DNA of 54,187 nt, taken from contig CAZIRF010000018.1 in assembly GCA_964541755.1 (NCBI GenBank), forward strand, positions 1 to 54,187, read 5' to 3'. The first letter of the stretch is position 1, and the number at the start of each line of letters is the position of its first letter. The position numbers were made by a program, and so were the translations under genes. Under the pieces are notes generated by a model that saw only the letters and a list, made by a program, of their open reading frames with translations, searched no databases and had not been told where the DNA came from. Source of the DNA: CAZIRF01 sp964541755. Lineage in GTDB: Bacteria > Spirochaetota > Spirochaetia > Treponematales > Breznakiellaceae. This document shows, piece after piece, positions 35,079-44,268 of this stretch.

Positions 35079-35552
35079 ATGTTGCTGCACGATACCTTTT
35101 CCAGTCGCATGATCAAGGTTGACCTCGAGGCCGAAGACAAGGAAGAGGTCTTCGAGGAGCTGGTAGATCATTTTTGTCAGGCGACCGGGAATACTGCGCG
35201 TGCAGATATTTTGGAGGCGGTTCGCCTGCGCGAGAGCAAGATGTCGACCGGTATCAAGAAGGGTATCGGGATCCCTCACGGGAAGACCGATGCTGTCGAC
35301 CGGGTCTACGGCATCTTGGGTATTTCCCGACTGGGTATCGACTATGATGCCCTCGATGGCGAGCCGGTATTTCTTGTTTTCATGATGTTGGCGCCGAAGA
35401 GCAATTCGGAAAAACACCTGCGCATGCTCAAACGTGTCGCGGAGTTGTTGGACAATCCCCAGTTTTATACTGATATCATTGCGTGCACTTCAGCGGAAAG
35501 TGCCAACGCAGTGATCAAAAAATACGAGGAAATATTGATATCCTTGGACTGA
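35079..35552 (+). CDS. ptsN: PTS IIA protein of the nitrogen/fructose type
   Basis: A 157-residue cytoplasmic phosphocarrier. GIGIPHGKTDAV carries the phosphorylated His near residue 67, and LAPKSNSEKHLRMLKRVAELL follows as in the PtsN/FruA IIA family. No IIB or IIC domain is attached or nearby, so a regulatory role (PTS-Ntr type) is more likely than sugar uptake. The ATG has GGGGAG upstream. It lies 21 bases after secG and 54 bases before the V-ATPase operon. Confidence 0.9.
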   Translation: MLLHDTFSSRMIKVDLEAEDKEEVFEELVDHFCQATGNTARADILEAVRLRESKMSTGIKKGIGIPHGKTDAVDRVYGILGISRLGIDYDALDGEPVFLVFMMLAPKSNSEKHLRMLKRVAELLDNPQFYTDIIACTSAESANAVIKKYEEILISLD

Positions 35553-35606
35553 TCGCCCCGGTATATCTCCTTCAAGCAGGGAGCCGGGCGGTATTGAGAG
35601 TAGGTA

Positions 35607-35915
35607 ATGGAAGAGCTTGATGTACTGCAGCACCTCCTCGAAGTGGAAAAATCTGCGGCAGAGTTGGTTTTTTCTGCCCAGGAAGAGGCCGATCGACGCG
35701 TAGCCGACAGTGCAAGACGCCTTCGTGCAGACTGGCAAGCTCGCTATGAAGCGGCCAGTGCCGAACTTGAATCAGAGACGGTAAAGAAACGGGAAGAGGC
35801 CAAGGCTGCACGGGATCAGGAACTCGCGTCGTACCGGAAGGAGCTTTCCGGACGCAGTGTGGATATCGAGCAGTTCAACCGGCTCTGCGAAGACTTCTTT
35901 TTCGGGGCGCCGTGA
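35607..35915 (+). CDS. V-type ATPase peripheral stalk subunit (G/H type)
   Basis: A 102-residue charged helical protein (EVEKSAAELVFSAQEEADRRVADSARRLRADW and so on) with coiled-coil character over almost its whole length. By position as first gene of the V-ATPase operon it should be the small stalk partner of subunit E (AhaH/NtpF type). The sequence itself is low in specific motifs, so the call rests mainly on context. It has GAGAG and AGG just upstream of its ATG. Confidence 0.7.
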   Translation: MEELDVLQHLLEVEKSAAELVFSAQEEADRRVADSARRLRADWQARYEAASAELESETVKKREEAKAARDQELASYRKELSGRSVDIEQFNRLCEDFFFGAP

Positions 35916-35916
35916 C

Positions 35917-36921
35917 ATGCCGGTTTCGGGAGCGCTGTCCTACGCGTACACAAAGGCCTGTGGCATTCACGGCAAGGCCTTTACCGGAAGACGCCTGTCC
36001 CGCCTCCAGAATCTTTCCCGCCTTTCCGATCTCGATAGACTCCTTTTCCCTGATTCCCCCCTCGATGTCCCCGAACGTGAGCTTTCTGCCCGCGAAGAAC
36101 GCCGTATCATGGAGCGCAGTCTTGATGCCATCATGCGGGTCTTTTCTGCCTGGCAGGAAGTTCCCCGTACCCTCGTCCTGCTCTTGCAGGCAGTCGAAGT
36201 GGCAGACCTCAAGGCTGTTTTTTCTGCCCGGGCGGCAGGGGACAGGCTGTGTCCACCGCACGCAGACCTGGGGCGCTTTGGTCAGTTGCACTGGGATGCC
36301 TGGCCCGATGTCGGGGCAATGATCGCGCAGACTTCGTATGAGTGGGCCAAGGACCTTTTCACCGGTCCCGATTCCCTGCTTTCGGTGGAGACGGCTTTGG
36401 ATCAGCACTACTATCGTGACCTGTGGCAGTCCCTGTCCTCTGCTCCGGGACGGCGGCAGCCTTCCTTGCGCCGATATTTGGCCGATGAAATAGCCCTCAA
36501 GAATGTCTCCTGGGCCCTGCGACTGCGGGTCTACTACAATTACAATACGGAAGACATCCTTCCCTTTCTCGTGGATATAACAGATCGAGGGCGTTCCCTC
36601 GCGCAGGCCGCCCTAGATTCCCTTGATTTGCCCCTCGACCGCCGTGAAGCCTGGGAGGCCTGGGTTTATGCGGATCTGGTTAACGAGGATTCCCGGGGCA
36701 AGTTTTGGGCCCTCGATCCCGCCCAGGTGCAAAACCGGGCTGCCATACGTCTGGCCCAGCGGGCGCGCAAACTCTTTCGCCAGCGACCCTTTACGATAGA
36801 CGCCCTGGCCGCCTGGGTGCGCCTCGTTCAATTTGAAGAAGACCTGCTCACCGCCATCGCCGAAGGGCTTTCCCTCGGTATGGGGGTTAACGATATTTTG
36901 GCTCGACCGGAGGCACGCTGA
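35917..36921 (+). CDS. ntpC: V-type ATPase subunit C (AC39/NtpC)
   Basis: A 334-residue helical protein that couples the central stalk to the membrane ring. The N-terminus (YAYTKACGIHGKAF, LSRLQNLSRLSDLDRLLFP) resembles the AC39/d family start, and SWALRLRVYYNYNTEDILPFL in the second half is typical of its repeated helical bundles. The start is the ATG at 35917, one base after the previous gene. Its TGA shares a base with the ATG of subunit I. Confidence 0.8.
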   Translation: MPVSGALSYAYTKACGIHGKAFTGRRLSRLQNLSRLSDLDRLLFPDSPLDVPERELSAREERRIMERSLDAIMRVFSAWQEVPRTLVLLLQAVEVADLKAVFSARAAGDRLCPPHADLGRFGQLHWDAWPDVGAMIAQTSYEWAKDLFTGPDSLLSVETALDQHYYRDLWQSLSSAPGRRQPSLRRYLADEIALKNVSWALRLRVYYNYNTEDILPFLVDITDRGRSLAQAALDSLDLPLDRREAWEAWVYADLVNEDSRGKFWALDPAQVQNRAAIRLAQRARKLFRQRPFTIDALAAWVRLVQFEEDLLTAIAEGLSLGMGVNDILARPEAR

Positions 36922-38930
36922 TGCTCAGACCGCACAAGATGAGGCACCTGGAACTGACGATCCTCGAGCGCGACCTAGACCGGGTCCTCGCCTATCTTGG
37001 CAAAAAAGCCATTATGCACCTTACCATCGAGCAGGGGGAGATGCGGGAAGCTGATGCCGACAAACGGGCCGCCTTTGAATTTGCCCGATCCCAATTGCGT
37101 TTGGTCGAGGAGCTTTCCCATTGGTTGGGATTGTCCCTTCCGGATGGTATTGGGGATGGCGCGGCACTGCCTTCGGATGCAGACCGCTCGTTTTTGGATG
37201 CCCTGCAGGCCCGAATCGAGCGGTATCGACAGGAAGAAGCCCTTCTGCGCGATGAAGAAGGCAAACTCAAGGAGGCCATCAGCGAGGCGCGTGCCTTCGA
37301 GAAGCTCAAGGCCCCCTTCGCCGAGCTCGATCAACTCTCGTACATGGCTCTGCGCATTGGTCGCCTTGATGCCCGACATCGCGATGAGTTGCGGAACACC
37401 CTGGGTGAGCGGGCGGTAGTCGTTGGTCTGGGCGAGGGCGATCGCATTCTCGCGGCTTCCTCGCGAAAGGGGCGCTTCGCCCTCGATTCGGAGCTCAAAC
37501 GTGCGGGCTTTGTCCCCCTGTCCATTCCCGAGGGCTTTACCGGGGTTCCCGCGGAACTCCTTGAAGGGCTCGAAGCGCGGCTTGCAGCCCTTGAAATCAA
37601 GAAAGATGAGCTGATTCGGGCCAAGGAGTCCATGGCCGAAGAGTACACCCTGTCCCTCGCGCGACTCGCAGAGTCGATGCGCATGGCCTCTCAAATCGCC
37701 GAGGTCCGCATCAGCCTTGATTCTTCGGCGAGTGCCAGCACCATACGCGGCTGGGTGCCGCAGGCCAAACAGGACGAGTTGCTCGCCGAACTCGAGCGCC
37801 TGACAGACGGCCGCATTGCCATTCGCACCCGCGAACCCGACGAGCGCCGCCAAGTTGCCGCAGGGCAGGAGAAGGTCCCCGTATCAATCGAGCACGGCGG
37901 ATTTATCGGCGGGTTTACCCGCATGGTATTCTCCTACGGCGCGCCGCTTTACGGAACCATCGACCCCACGCCCTTTGTCGCGTTTTCGTTCATCGTCCTG
38001 TTCGGGCTCATGTTCGGCGATGTGGGGCAGGGCTTTGTGCTCCTTCTCCTGGGCCTCCTCGTCGCCAACAAGAACCGTCCCTTTTTCGGGGGATTTTCGC
38101 GCTTCTCGGCTCCTTTGAAGGGCGTCGGTGTCGCGTCCATGATCGTTGGCCTCCTTGACGGTGAAGTCTTTGCCAACGAGCACCTGCTGATTCGTCCAAC
38201 CCGCTTCATAACCGGGGCCCTTACGGGGGTCGAAATGGACCGCATCATCTTCCTCATGCCCGAAAAGGGGAGCCTCGACAAGCTCTTCATCTTCTTCGGT
38301 TTCACCATAGGCGTGGGGATACTCCTCAACTCCATCGGGCTTATCATCAACATGACCAATCTCGTCCTGCGCAAAAAGTGGGTAGAGGCCCTCTTTTCCA
38401 AGACGGGACTCGCCGGGGCCCTCTTCTTTTGGTGGGCCGTGGGACTTGCCGTGCGCATCATTGCCGGGGGATCCCTCGCCTGGTTTGACATTCCCGGTTT
38501 CGTCTTGCCCCTCTTCATGCTGGTCACCGGGCCGGTGTTTTGGCGTCTCTTTTCCGGAGATCGTCCAGTGTTCGAGCACGGCTTCCTCACCTTTGCCATG
38601 GAGGGTTTTGTCGAGATTCTCGAATCGGTCTCCTCTTATGTGTCCAATACGGTGAGTTTTTTGCGTGTCGGGGCCTTTGCCCTTTCGCATGCGGTCCTTT
38701 CGTTTATCGTGTTTACCCTGTCGGACATGGTGGCAGGAAGTTCGGCCATGGGACCCTTTCTCTCCCTTTTGGTAGTCATCCTGGGTAACGTGATCATCAT
38801 CGTCCTCGAGGGCTTGATTGTCGCCATTCAGGTTGTGCGTCTGCAATATTACGAGTTCTTCAGCAAATTTTTCACCGACACCGGCATCGAGTTCGCTCCC
38901 TTCCGGTTCAACAAGGAGATTTCCCCATGA
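36921..38930 (+). CDS. ntpI: V-type ATPase subunit I (a subunit)
   Basis: A 669-residue two-part protein. Residues 1-310 are a soluble stalk-binding arm (HKMRHLELTILERDLDRVLAYLG, long coiled coils). From about 330 to 660 there are seven or so membrane segments forming the ion half-channels: PTPFVAFSFIVLFGLMFGDVGQGFVLLLLG and SNTVSFLRVGAFALSHAVLSF, which carries the conserved Arg of the ion path. It lies in the inner membrane beside the K ring. Overlaps of one and four bases join it to its neighbours. Confidence 0.93.
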   Translation: MLRPHKMRHLELTILERDLDRVLAYLGKKAIMHLTIEQGEMREADADKRAAFEFARSQLRLVEELSHWLGLSLPDGIGDGAALPSDADRSFLDALQARIERYRQEEALLRDEEGKLKEAISEARAFEKLKAPFAELDQLSYMALRIGRLDARHRDELRNTLGERAVVVGLGEGDRILAASSRKGRFALDSELKRAGFVPLSIPEGFTGVPAELLEGLEARLAALEIKKDELIRAKESMAEEYTLSLARLAESMRMASQIAEVRISLDSSASASTIRGWVPQAKQDELLAELERLTDGRIAIRTREPDERRQVAAGQEKVPVSIEHGGFIGGFTRMVFSYGAPLYGTIDPTPFVAFSFIVLFGLMFGDVGQGFVLLLLGLLVANKNRPFFGGFSRFSAPLKGVGVASMIVGLLDGEVFANEHLLIRPTRFITGALTGVEMDRIIFLMPEKGSLDKLFIFFGFTIGVGILLNSIGLIINMTNLVLRKKWVEALFSKTGLAGALFFWWAVGLAVRIIAGGSLAWFDIPGFVLPLFMLVTGPVFWRLFSGDRPVFEHGFLTFAMEGFVEILESVSSYVSNTVSFLRVGAFALSHAVLSFIVFTLSDMVAGSSAMGPFLSLLVVILGNVIIIVLEGLIVAIQVVRLQYYEFFSKFFTDTGIEFAPFRFNKEISP

Positions 38931-39289
38931 AAACACGCAACAGTGTTCCCGCCGCGGCCCGCGGCCGCGTCCTCGTCCTCGCCCTCTTTTTGGCCTTGGT
39001 ACCGGCCCTCTTCGCCTCTGCCGAGACCCAGCCTGCCGAGGGGCACGCTGTCCAGACCGAAGCCGCCTCAAACGGCCAGACCTCGGTCTGGCGCTACTTT
39101 GCCGCGGCCCTGGCCGTGGGTATCTCCTGTATCGCCGGCGGCCTCGCTGTAGGGCAGATCGGGGCGGCGGCCATGGGCGCCATGAGCGAGAACCCCGAGC
39201 TTTCGGGCAAGGCCCTTCCCTATGCCGGCCTTGCCGAGGGTATCTGTCTCTGGGGCTTCCTCGTCGCCCTCTTCATACTCCTCATATAG
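38927..39289 (+). CDS. ntpK: V-type ATPase subunit K (c ring) with presequence
   Basis: A 120-residue proteolipid. The first 30 residues look like a signal peptide (RVLVLALFLALVPALFASAE) and a short polar linker follows. The mature part is one hairpin of two membrane helices (about 54-85 and 95-120). The ion-binding Glu is in YAGLAEGICLWGFLVALF. A two-helix c subunit made with a leader is known from Thermus-type V-ATPases; many bacterial K subunits have four helices. There is no obvious Na-site signature, so the coupling ion is open. Confidence 0.9.
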   Translation: MKTRNSVPAAARGRVLVLALFLALVPALFASAETQPAEGHAVQTEAASNGQTSVWRYFAAALAVGISCIAGGLAVGQIGAAAMGAMSENPELSGKALPYAGLAEGICLWGFLVALFILLI

Positions 39290-39292
39290 GAC

Positions 39293-39670
39293 GTGCAGTA
39301 CTACGTGATTGCCGAAGCCGAGCTCGTCACCGCCTTCAATTTTGTGGGGGTTCAGGGGCAGGCGGTGTCCGGACCGGAAGAGGCTCTCGACGCTTTTCGC
39401 CGCGTTACGCGTGGTTGGCATGAAGCGGTGGGTACTGCACTGCCTGGCGCACCGCTTCAGTTGGACAGTGATGTCCCGGCGGATATCGCCGACTGTCGCG
39501 TCCTCATCCTTTCGGAGGAGGTTTCAGACAGCTTGGGCGAGGACTTGGCCAATTGGCAGCTGTCCGGCCAGTATCCCCTCGTGGTCGAAATACCCGGCCT
39601 CATGGGACGGGTCGCCGGCAGAAAGACCTTGGTAGATGCCATACGGGACGCCATCGGCATACGAATTTGA
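39293..39670 (+). CDS. ntpG: V-type ATPase subunit F (NtpG)
   Basis: A 125-residue central-stalk protein with Rossmann-like order: YYVIAEAELVTAFNFVGVQGQ at the start, DCRVLILSEEVSDSLGE in the middle and YPLVVEIPGLMGR at the end. It begins with GTG at 39293, three bases after subunit K. Subunit F joins D in the rotor. Confidence 0.85.
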   Translation: MQYYVIAEAELVTAFNFVGVQGQAVSGPEEALDAFRRVTRGWHEAVGTALPGAPLQLDSDVPADIADCRVLILSEEVSDSLGEDLANWQLSGQYPLVVEIPGLMGRVAGRKTLVDAIRDAIGIRI

Positions 39671-39691
39671 GCAGGCAGAACAGGGAGAAGT

Positions 39692-40321
39692 ATGGAAGAG
39701 CTAAGAGCAAGTGATGCCCTTGACCGCGAAATCCTCGAGGATGCGCGGAAAAAGGCAGACAAAATATTGCGCGCCGCCGAAACAACTATCTCAAAGGCCG
39801 AGGCCGAGTGGTCCAAGCGGGCCGAACATGACCTTGCGCAGTTGGAGGCCCGATACGAGGCAGAGCTCGCGCAGACCATGGACGAGATTCGGGGGCGTAC
39901 CCCCTTGGACAAGCGCCGCCTGCGCAGCGAGTACGGCGGCAAGGCCCTCGAAAAGGCCATGTTCGCCTGGCTGGATGCCCTGCCGCGCCCCCGACTCCTC
40001 TCCCTCCTTGCCGGGGAGCTCTCGCTGCGTCTGCCGGCCCTCGCCGCCGAATCCGGTCCCTTCAAGGCCAAGGTCTCCGGCCTGTCCCGCGACGAGGCCG
40101 CCGGCCTGCTCAAGGGCCTTCCCTGTACGATAGAGCTCCTGTCTCCCGCTGTGGGATCCTGCCCCGCCTCGATGGCCTCCTGCCAGCGCGCCCTCATGCG
40201 TGTCGAGGGGCAGGGAATAGTCCTTCGCGTCTCCATTGACGAGTTGGCCGCCCGCATGCTTGGGGAAAAGCGCGCAGAACTCGCACGTGCTCTCTTGGGC
40301 GAAGGAGTTCTCAATGATTGA
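39692..40321 (+). CDS. ntpE: V-type ATPase subunit E
   Basis: A 209-residue peripheral-stalk protein. The N-terminal third is a long coiled coil (ILEDARKKADKILRAAETTISKAEAEW), the rest a mixed globular domain that contacts A and B. GGAGA-like sequence (AGGGAGAAGT) precedes the ATG. Its stop overlaps the start of subunit A by eight bases. Confidence 0.88.
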   Translation: MEELRASDALDREILEDARKKADKILRAAETTISKAEAEWSKRAEHDLAQLEARYEAELAQTMDEIRGRTPLDKRRLRSEYGGKALEKAMFAWLDALPRPRLLSLLAGELSLRLPALAAESGPFKAKVSGLSRDEAAGLLKGLPCTIELLSPAVGSCPASMASCQRALMRVEGQGIVLRVSIDELAARMLGEKRAELARALLGEGVLND

Positions 40322-42113
40322 TACCATTCAGGGGACGGTTTCCCGTGTGAGCGGCCCCATCGTCCGCGCCCGCGGTCTGGGCCGTGCCGGCCTCTACGAC
40401 GTTGTCGAGGTGGGCGAGAAGCGCCTTGTCGGCGAGATCGTCCGCCTGGAGGGGGATGAAGCGGTCATTCAGGTCTACGAGGAGAATACCGGCCTCGCTC
40501 CCGGGGCGCCGGCCGTCTCGACGGGCCGTCCGCTCTCTGTCCTCTTGGGTCCCGGGCTGATAGGTACCATCTACGACGGCATCCAGCGCCCCCTCGAGGC
40601 CCTCTACGCCGCCTGTGGCGCCTTCCTCGAGCCGGGCGTCCAGGGCGACAAGCTCGACACCAAAAAGCGCTGGGCCTTCACCCCCAATCCCGACATCGCT
40701 ACCCGCCTCGCCGCAGGGGATGAGGTCCTTCTTTCGACCGGGATGCTCTTGGGCTCCGTGCCCGAAACCGCCTCGGTCACCTGCCGCATCATGGTCCCCC
40801 CCGAGGCCGACGGGCAGGTCCTCTCCAGCCTTACCGCCGCGGGTGAATACTGCGTCCTCGACGAGGTTGCCAAAACGGGCGCGGGCGTCTCCATCAGCCT
40901 TGCCCAGTGGTGGCCCGTGCGCGTTGCGCGCCCATTCCGCGCCAAGCTCTCGCCGGACGAGCCCCTCGTAACCGGTCAGCGGGTTATCGACGTCTTCTTC
41001 CCCCTCTCCAAGGGCGGGACCGCCGCCATTCCCGGGGGCTTCGGCACCGGCAAGACCATGACCCAACACGCGGTCGCCAAGTGGTGCGACGCAGACGTCA
41101 TCGTGTACATAGGTTGCGGCGAGCGCGGCAACGAGATGACCGATGTCCTTCGCGAGTTCCCCGGGCTCATTGACCCGCGTACCGGTCGCTCCCTCATGGA
41201 ACGGACCATTCTGATAGCCAACACCTCCAACATGCCCGTGGCCGCCCGCGAAGTCTCGATATACACGGGGGTCACCCTCGCGGAATTCTACCGGGACATG
41301 GGCTACCACGTGGCCATCATGGCCGATTCCACCAGCCGCTGGGCCGAAGCCCTGCGCGAGCTTTCAGGGCGCATGGAGGAGATGCCGGCAGAGGAGGGCT
41401 TTCCCGCCTACCTCCCCACGCGCCTGGCGGAATTTTACGAGCGCGCCGGCCGCGTCGAGACCTGTAACGGGCCCGTCGGTTCGGTCTCGATTATCGGGGC
41501 GGTCTCGCCCCCCGGCGGCGACTTCTCCGAGCCGGTCACCCAGCACACCCGCCGCTTCATCCGCTGTTTCTGGGCCCTCGACCGCGAGCTCGCCAATGCC
41601 CGGCACTACCCGGCGGTGGGCTGGATAGAGAGCTACTCCGAATACGCCGACGAGGTGCGCGACTGGTGGGAGAAGGTGAACCCCGCCTGGTCAAAGGCCC
41701 GCCGCGCGGCCCTCGACCTCTTGAAAAAGGAACAGCGTCTGGCAGAAATTGTCCGGCTCATCGGTCCGGATGCCCTCCCGGACGACCAGCGGCTCGTCCT
41801 TGTGAGCGCCGACCTCGTCAAGAACGGCTTCCTCCAACAGAATTCCTTCGACGAGGTCGACATGTTCTGTGTCCCTGCGCGGCAGGTCCGCCTTCTCGAG
41901 CTCATCATGCTCTTCCACGAGCGCGCCCTCTCCTGCATAAGCATGGGCGCCCCTCTCATGAAAATTACGGCCCTGCCCCTGGCAGAGCGCCTCGCCCGCC
42001 TCAAGAGCACCGTGTCCAACGAGGACCTTGCACAGCTTGAGGCCTTCGAACAGGAGATGAAGACCTCCTTTGACGAGATCGAGCGCTTCTATCGCGTAAA
42101 GGAGCAGGTATGA
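40314..42113 (+). CDS. atpA: V-type ATPase catalytic subunit A
   Basis: A 599-residue catalytic subunit. It starts MIDTIQGTVSRVSGPIVRARG, has the long A-type bulge domain (about 110-185), the Walker A loop GGFGTGKTMTQH near residue 240, GCGERGNEMTDVL, and YMADSTSRWAEALRELSGRMEEMPAEEGFPAYL-like catalytic motifs (ADSTSRWAEALRE is visible). The ATG at 40314 has GAAGGAG upstream; the longer frame from 40236 lies inside the E gene. It overlaps B by four bases. Confidence 0.97.
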   Translation: MIDTIQGTVSRVSGPIVRARGLGRAGLYDVVEVGEKRLVGEIVRLEGDEAVIQVYEENTGLAPGAPAVSTGRPLSVLLGPGLIGTIYDGIQRPLEALYAACGAFLEPGVQGDKLDTKKRWAFTPNPDIATRLAAGDEVLLSTGMLLGSVPETASVTCRIMVPPEADGQVLSSLTAAGEYCVLDEVAKTGAGVSISLAQWWPVRVARPFRAKLSPDEPLVTGQRVIDVFFPLSKGGTAAIPGGFGTGKTMTQHAVAKWCDADVIVYIGCGERGNEMTDVLREFPGLIDPRTGRSLMERTILIANTSNMPVAAREVSIYTGVTLAEFYRDMGYHVAIMADSTSRWAEALRELSGRMEEMPAEEGFPAYLPTRLAEFYERAGRVETCNGPVGSVSIIGAVSPPGGDFSEPVTQHTRRFIRCFWALDRELANARHYPAVGWIESYSEYADEVRDWWEKVNPAWSKARRAALDLLKKEQRLAEIVRLIGPDALPDDQRLVLVSADLVKNGFLQQNSFDEVDMFCVPARQVRLLELIMLFHERALSCISMGAPLMKITALPLAERLARLKSTVSNEDLAQLEAFEQEMKTSFDEIERFYRVKEQV

Positions 42114-43642
42114 CCGGCATAGAGTATCAGGGTTTGGACCGCATAGAGGGGCCGGTCGTCATCACCAAACGCTGTGCGGGCGTCGGTTTTGGCGAGACGG
42201 TCGCCGTGTACGGCCGCTCCGGCGGCGCCACTGCGGCAGAAGGCCGGCGGCTGGGCCGCGTGGTGGATGTCTGCGACGACTGGGCCGCCGTCCAGATCTT
42301 CGGGAACTCCTCCGGCCTTACCGCCGATGACTCGCGCCTCGAGTTTTTGGGCCGCCCCATGGAATTGCGGGTGGGCCCGGGGCTCTTGGGCCGCGTCTTC
42401 GACGGCCTCGGCCGGCCCTCGGACGGCTACGGCGACATCTTTTCATCCACCTTTCGCGACGTCAACGGCCTGCCGCTCAACCCCTGGGCGCGCACCTATC
42501 CGCGCGACTTCATCCAGACCGGTATCTCGGCAATTGACGGCATGAACACCCTTATCCGCGGCCAGAAACTCCCCATATTCAGCGGAAACGGCCTCTCGCA
42601 CAACCGCCTCGCGGCCCAAATTGTCCGGCAGGCGCGTATTCGCGACTTTTCGTCGGCGCCGGCGTCTGTGGGGGCGGCCCCGGGCGCACAAAATCCGGGA
42701 AGCGAAGAGCCCTTCGTCATTGTCTTCTGCGCAATGGGCGTCAAATACGACGTCGCGCGCTTCTTCCTGGACTCCTTCGAACGTTCGGGGGTCCTCTCCA
42801 ATGTCGTCGTCTTCCTCTCCCTTGCAGATTCCCCATCGATTGAAAGACTGATAGCTCCACGCTGTGCCCTCACCGCGGCCGAGTATCTCGCCTATGAGCG
42901 CAACATGCACGTCCTCGTGGTGATGACGGACATGACCAATTACTGCGAGGCCCTGCGGGAGGTTTCCTCCATTCGCGGCGAGGTGCCCTCGCGCAAGGGC
43001 TACCCCGGCTACCTCTACTCCGACCTCGCGAGCCTCTACGAGCGGGCCGGCAAAATTGAGGGTTCCTCGGGGTCCATCACCCAGATACCCATTCTCACGA
43101 TGCCCAACGACGACATCAGCCACCCCATTCCGGATCTTACCGGCTACATCACCGAGGGCCAGATTGTCCTCGACCGGGAGCTCTCCCAGCGCGGGGTGTA
43201 TCCGCCGGTGGCAGGCCTTCCCAGCCTCTCGCGCCTCATGAAGGACGGGATAGGCGAGGGGATGACCCGCGGGGATCACAAGGATGTCTCGAGCCAGCTC
43301 TTTGCCGCCTACTCGCGTGTAAAAAACGTACGCAACCTCGCTTCGATTATCGGGGAGGAGGAGCTTTCGGCGCAGGACAAGCGCTACCTGTCCTTTGGCG
43401 AGGTGTTTGAGCAGAAATTCCTCTCGCAGGGCGAATACGAGAACCGTTCCATTGAACGCACCCTCGAGATAGGCTGGGAGTGTCTGGCCCTCCTGCCCCG
43501 CGAGGATCTCTTGCGCATCAACGACAAGTACATTGAAAAGTATCTGGGCAAAGTGGAAGGCCTCGAGGACGATTTGGTTGATGAGGATATCGAGTCGGCC
43601 CGCATGCGCAGCGTCAATCCCGAACAGGTTCACCGGGGCTAA
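42110..43642 (+). CDS. atpB: V-type ATPase regulatory subunit B
   Basis: A 510-residue non-catalytic partner of A. In place of a Walker A loop it has IFSGNGLSHNRLAAQI, as expected for B. Other hallmarks are VFDGLGRPSDGYG, TDMTNYCEALREVSS and GYPGYLYSDLASLYERAG. The C-terminus is somewhat extended and acidic (about 480-510). Three bases separate it from the D gene. Confidence 0.97.
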   Translation: MTGIEYQGLDRIEGPVVITKRCAGVGFGETVAVYGRSGGATAAEGRRLGRVVDVCDDWAAVQIFGNSSGLTADDSRLEFLGRPMELRVGPGLLGRVFDGLGRPSDGYGDIFSSTFRDVNGLPLNPWARTYPRDFIQTGISAIDGMNTLIRGQKLPIFSGNGLSHNRLAAQIVRQARIRDFSSAPASVGAAPGAQNPGSEEPFVIVFCAMGVKYDVARFFLDSFERSGVLSNVVVFLSLADSPSIERLIAPRCALTAAEYLAYERNMHVLVVMTDMTNYCEALREVSSIRGEVPSRKGYPGYLYSDLASLYERAGKIEGSSGSITQIPILTMPNDDISHPIPDLTGYITEGQIVLDRELSQRGVYPPVAGLPSLSRLMKDGIGEGMTRGDHKDVSSQLFAAYSRVKNVRNLASIIGEEELSAQDKRYLSFGEVFEQKFLSQGEYENRSIERTLEIGWECLALLPREDLLRINDKYIEKYLGKVEGLEDDLVDEDIESARMRSVNPEQVHRG

Positions 43643-43644
43643 CC

Positions 43645-44268
43645 GTGGCGCGTGAACAGATCGCCCCGACAAAGAGCAACCTCCTGCGTACCAAAGAACG
43701 TTTGGCCACGGCCAAGGAGGGCTACGACCTCCTTGACCAGAAGCGGGAGATACTTGTCATGGAACTCATGCGTACGATTGAGCGGGTCAAACTCCTCGAA
43801 CGGACCATTGACGAGAAGACCTCAACGGCGTATCCGGCCCTCAAGCGCATGCTCCTTTCCCTGGGGCGCGAGCGCGCGCGTGGAATCTCCCGCTCTGTGC
43901 GCTATACCTACGATTTGCGCGAAAAGCGGGAGATGGTGGCCGGCATGAACCTCCCCAGCCTTGAAGTGCGCCTTCCCTCGCCCGAGCTCAAGTTCAGCCC
44001 GGCAAATTCATTTGCAGAATGTGATGAAACTGTGGTAGAATTCTTTTCGTTACTGGAGACCCTTACCGAGATGGCTGCCGTGCGTACGATCGCGTGGCGA
44101 CTTGCCCGTGAGGTGCGCAAGACGCAGAGAAGGGTCAACGCCTTGGACAAGGTGGTTATCCCCGTTGCCCGGGAAACCCTCTCGTTTATCGAGTCCTCAC
44201 TCGAGGAGCGGGATCGCGAATCCATCTTTACCGGAAAACTGCTCAAGAAAAAGGCGGGATTGAAGTGA
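43645..44268 (+). CDS. atpD: V-type ATPase central stalk subunit D
   Basis: A 207-residue helical rotor shaft. It has the typical start APTKSNLLRTKERLATAKEGYDLLDQKREIL and the C-terminal helix RRVNALDKVVIPVARETLSFIESSLEERDRESIF. It begins with GTG at 43645. Its stop overlaps the universal stress protein gene by four bases, so that gene is part of the operon. Confidence 0.93.
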   Translation: MAREQIAPTKSNLLRTKERLATAKEGYDLLDQKREILVMELMRTIERVKLLERTIDEKTSTAYPALKRMLLSLGRERARGISRSVRYTYDLREKREMVAGMNLPSLEVRLPSPELKFSPANSFAECDETVVEFFSLLETLTEMAAVRTIAWRLAREVRKTQRRVNALDKVVIPVARETLSFIESSLEERDRESIFTGKLLKKKAGLK

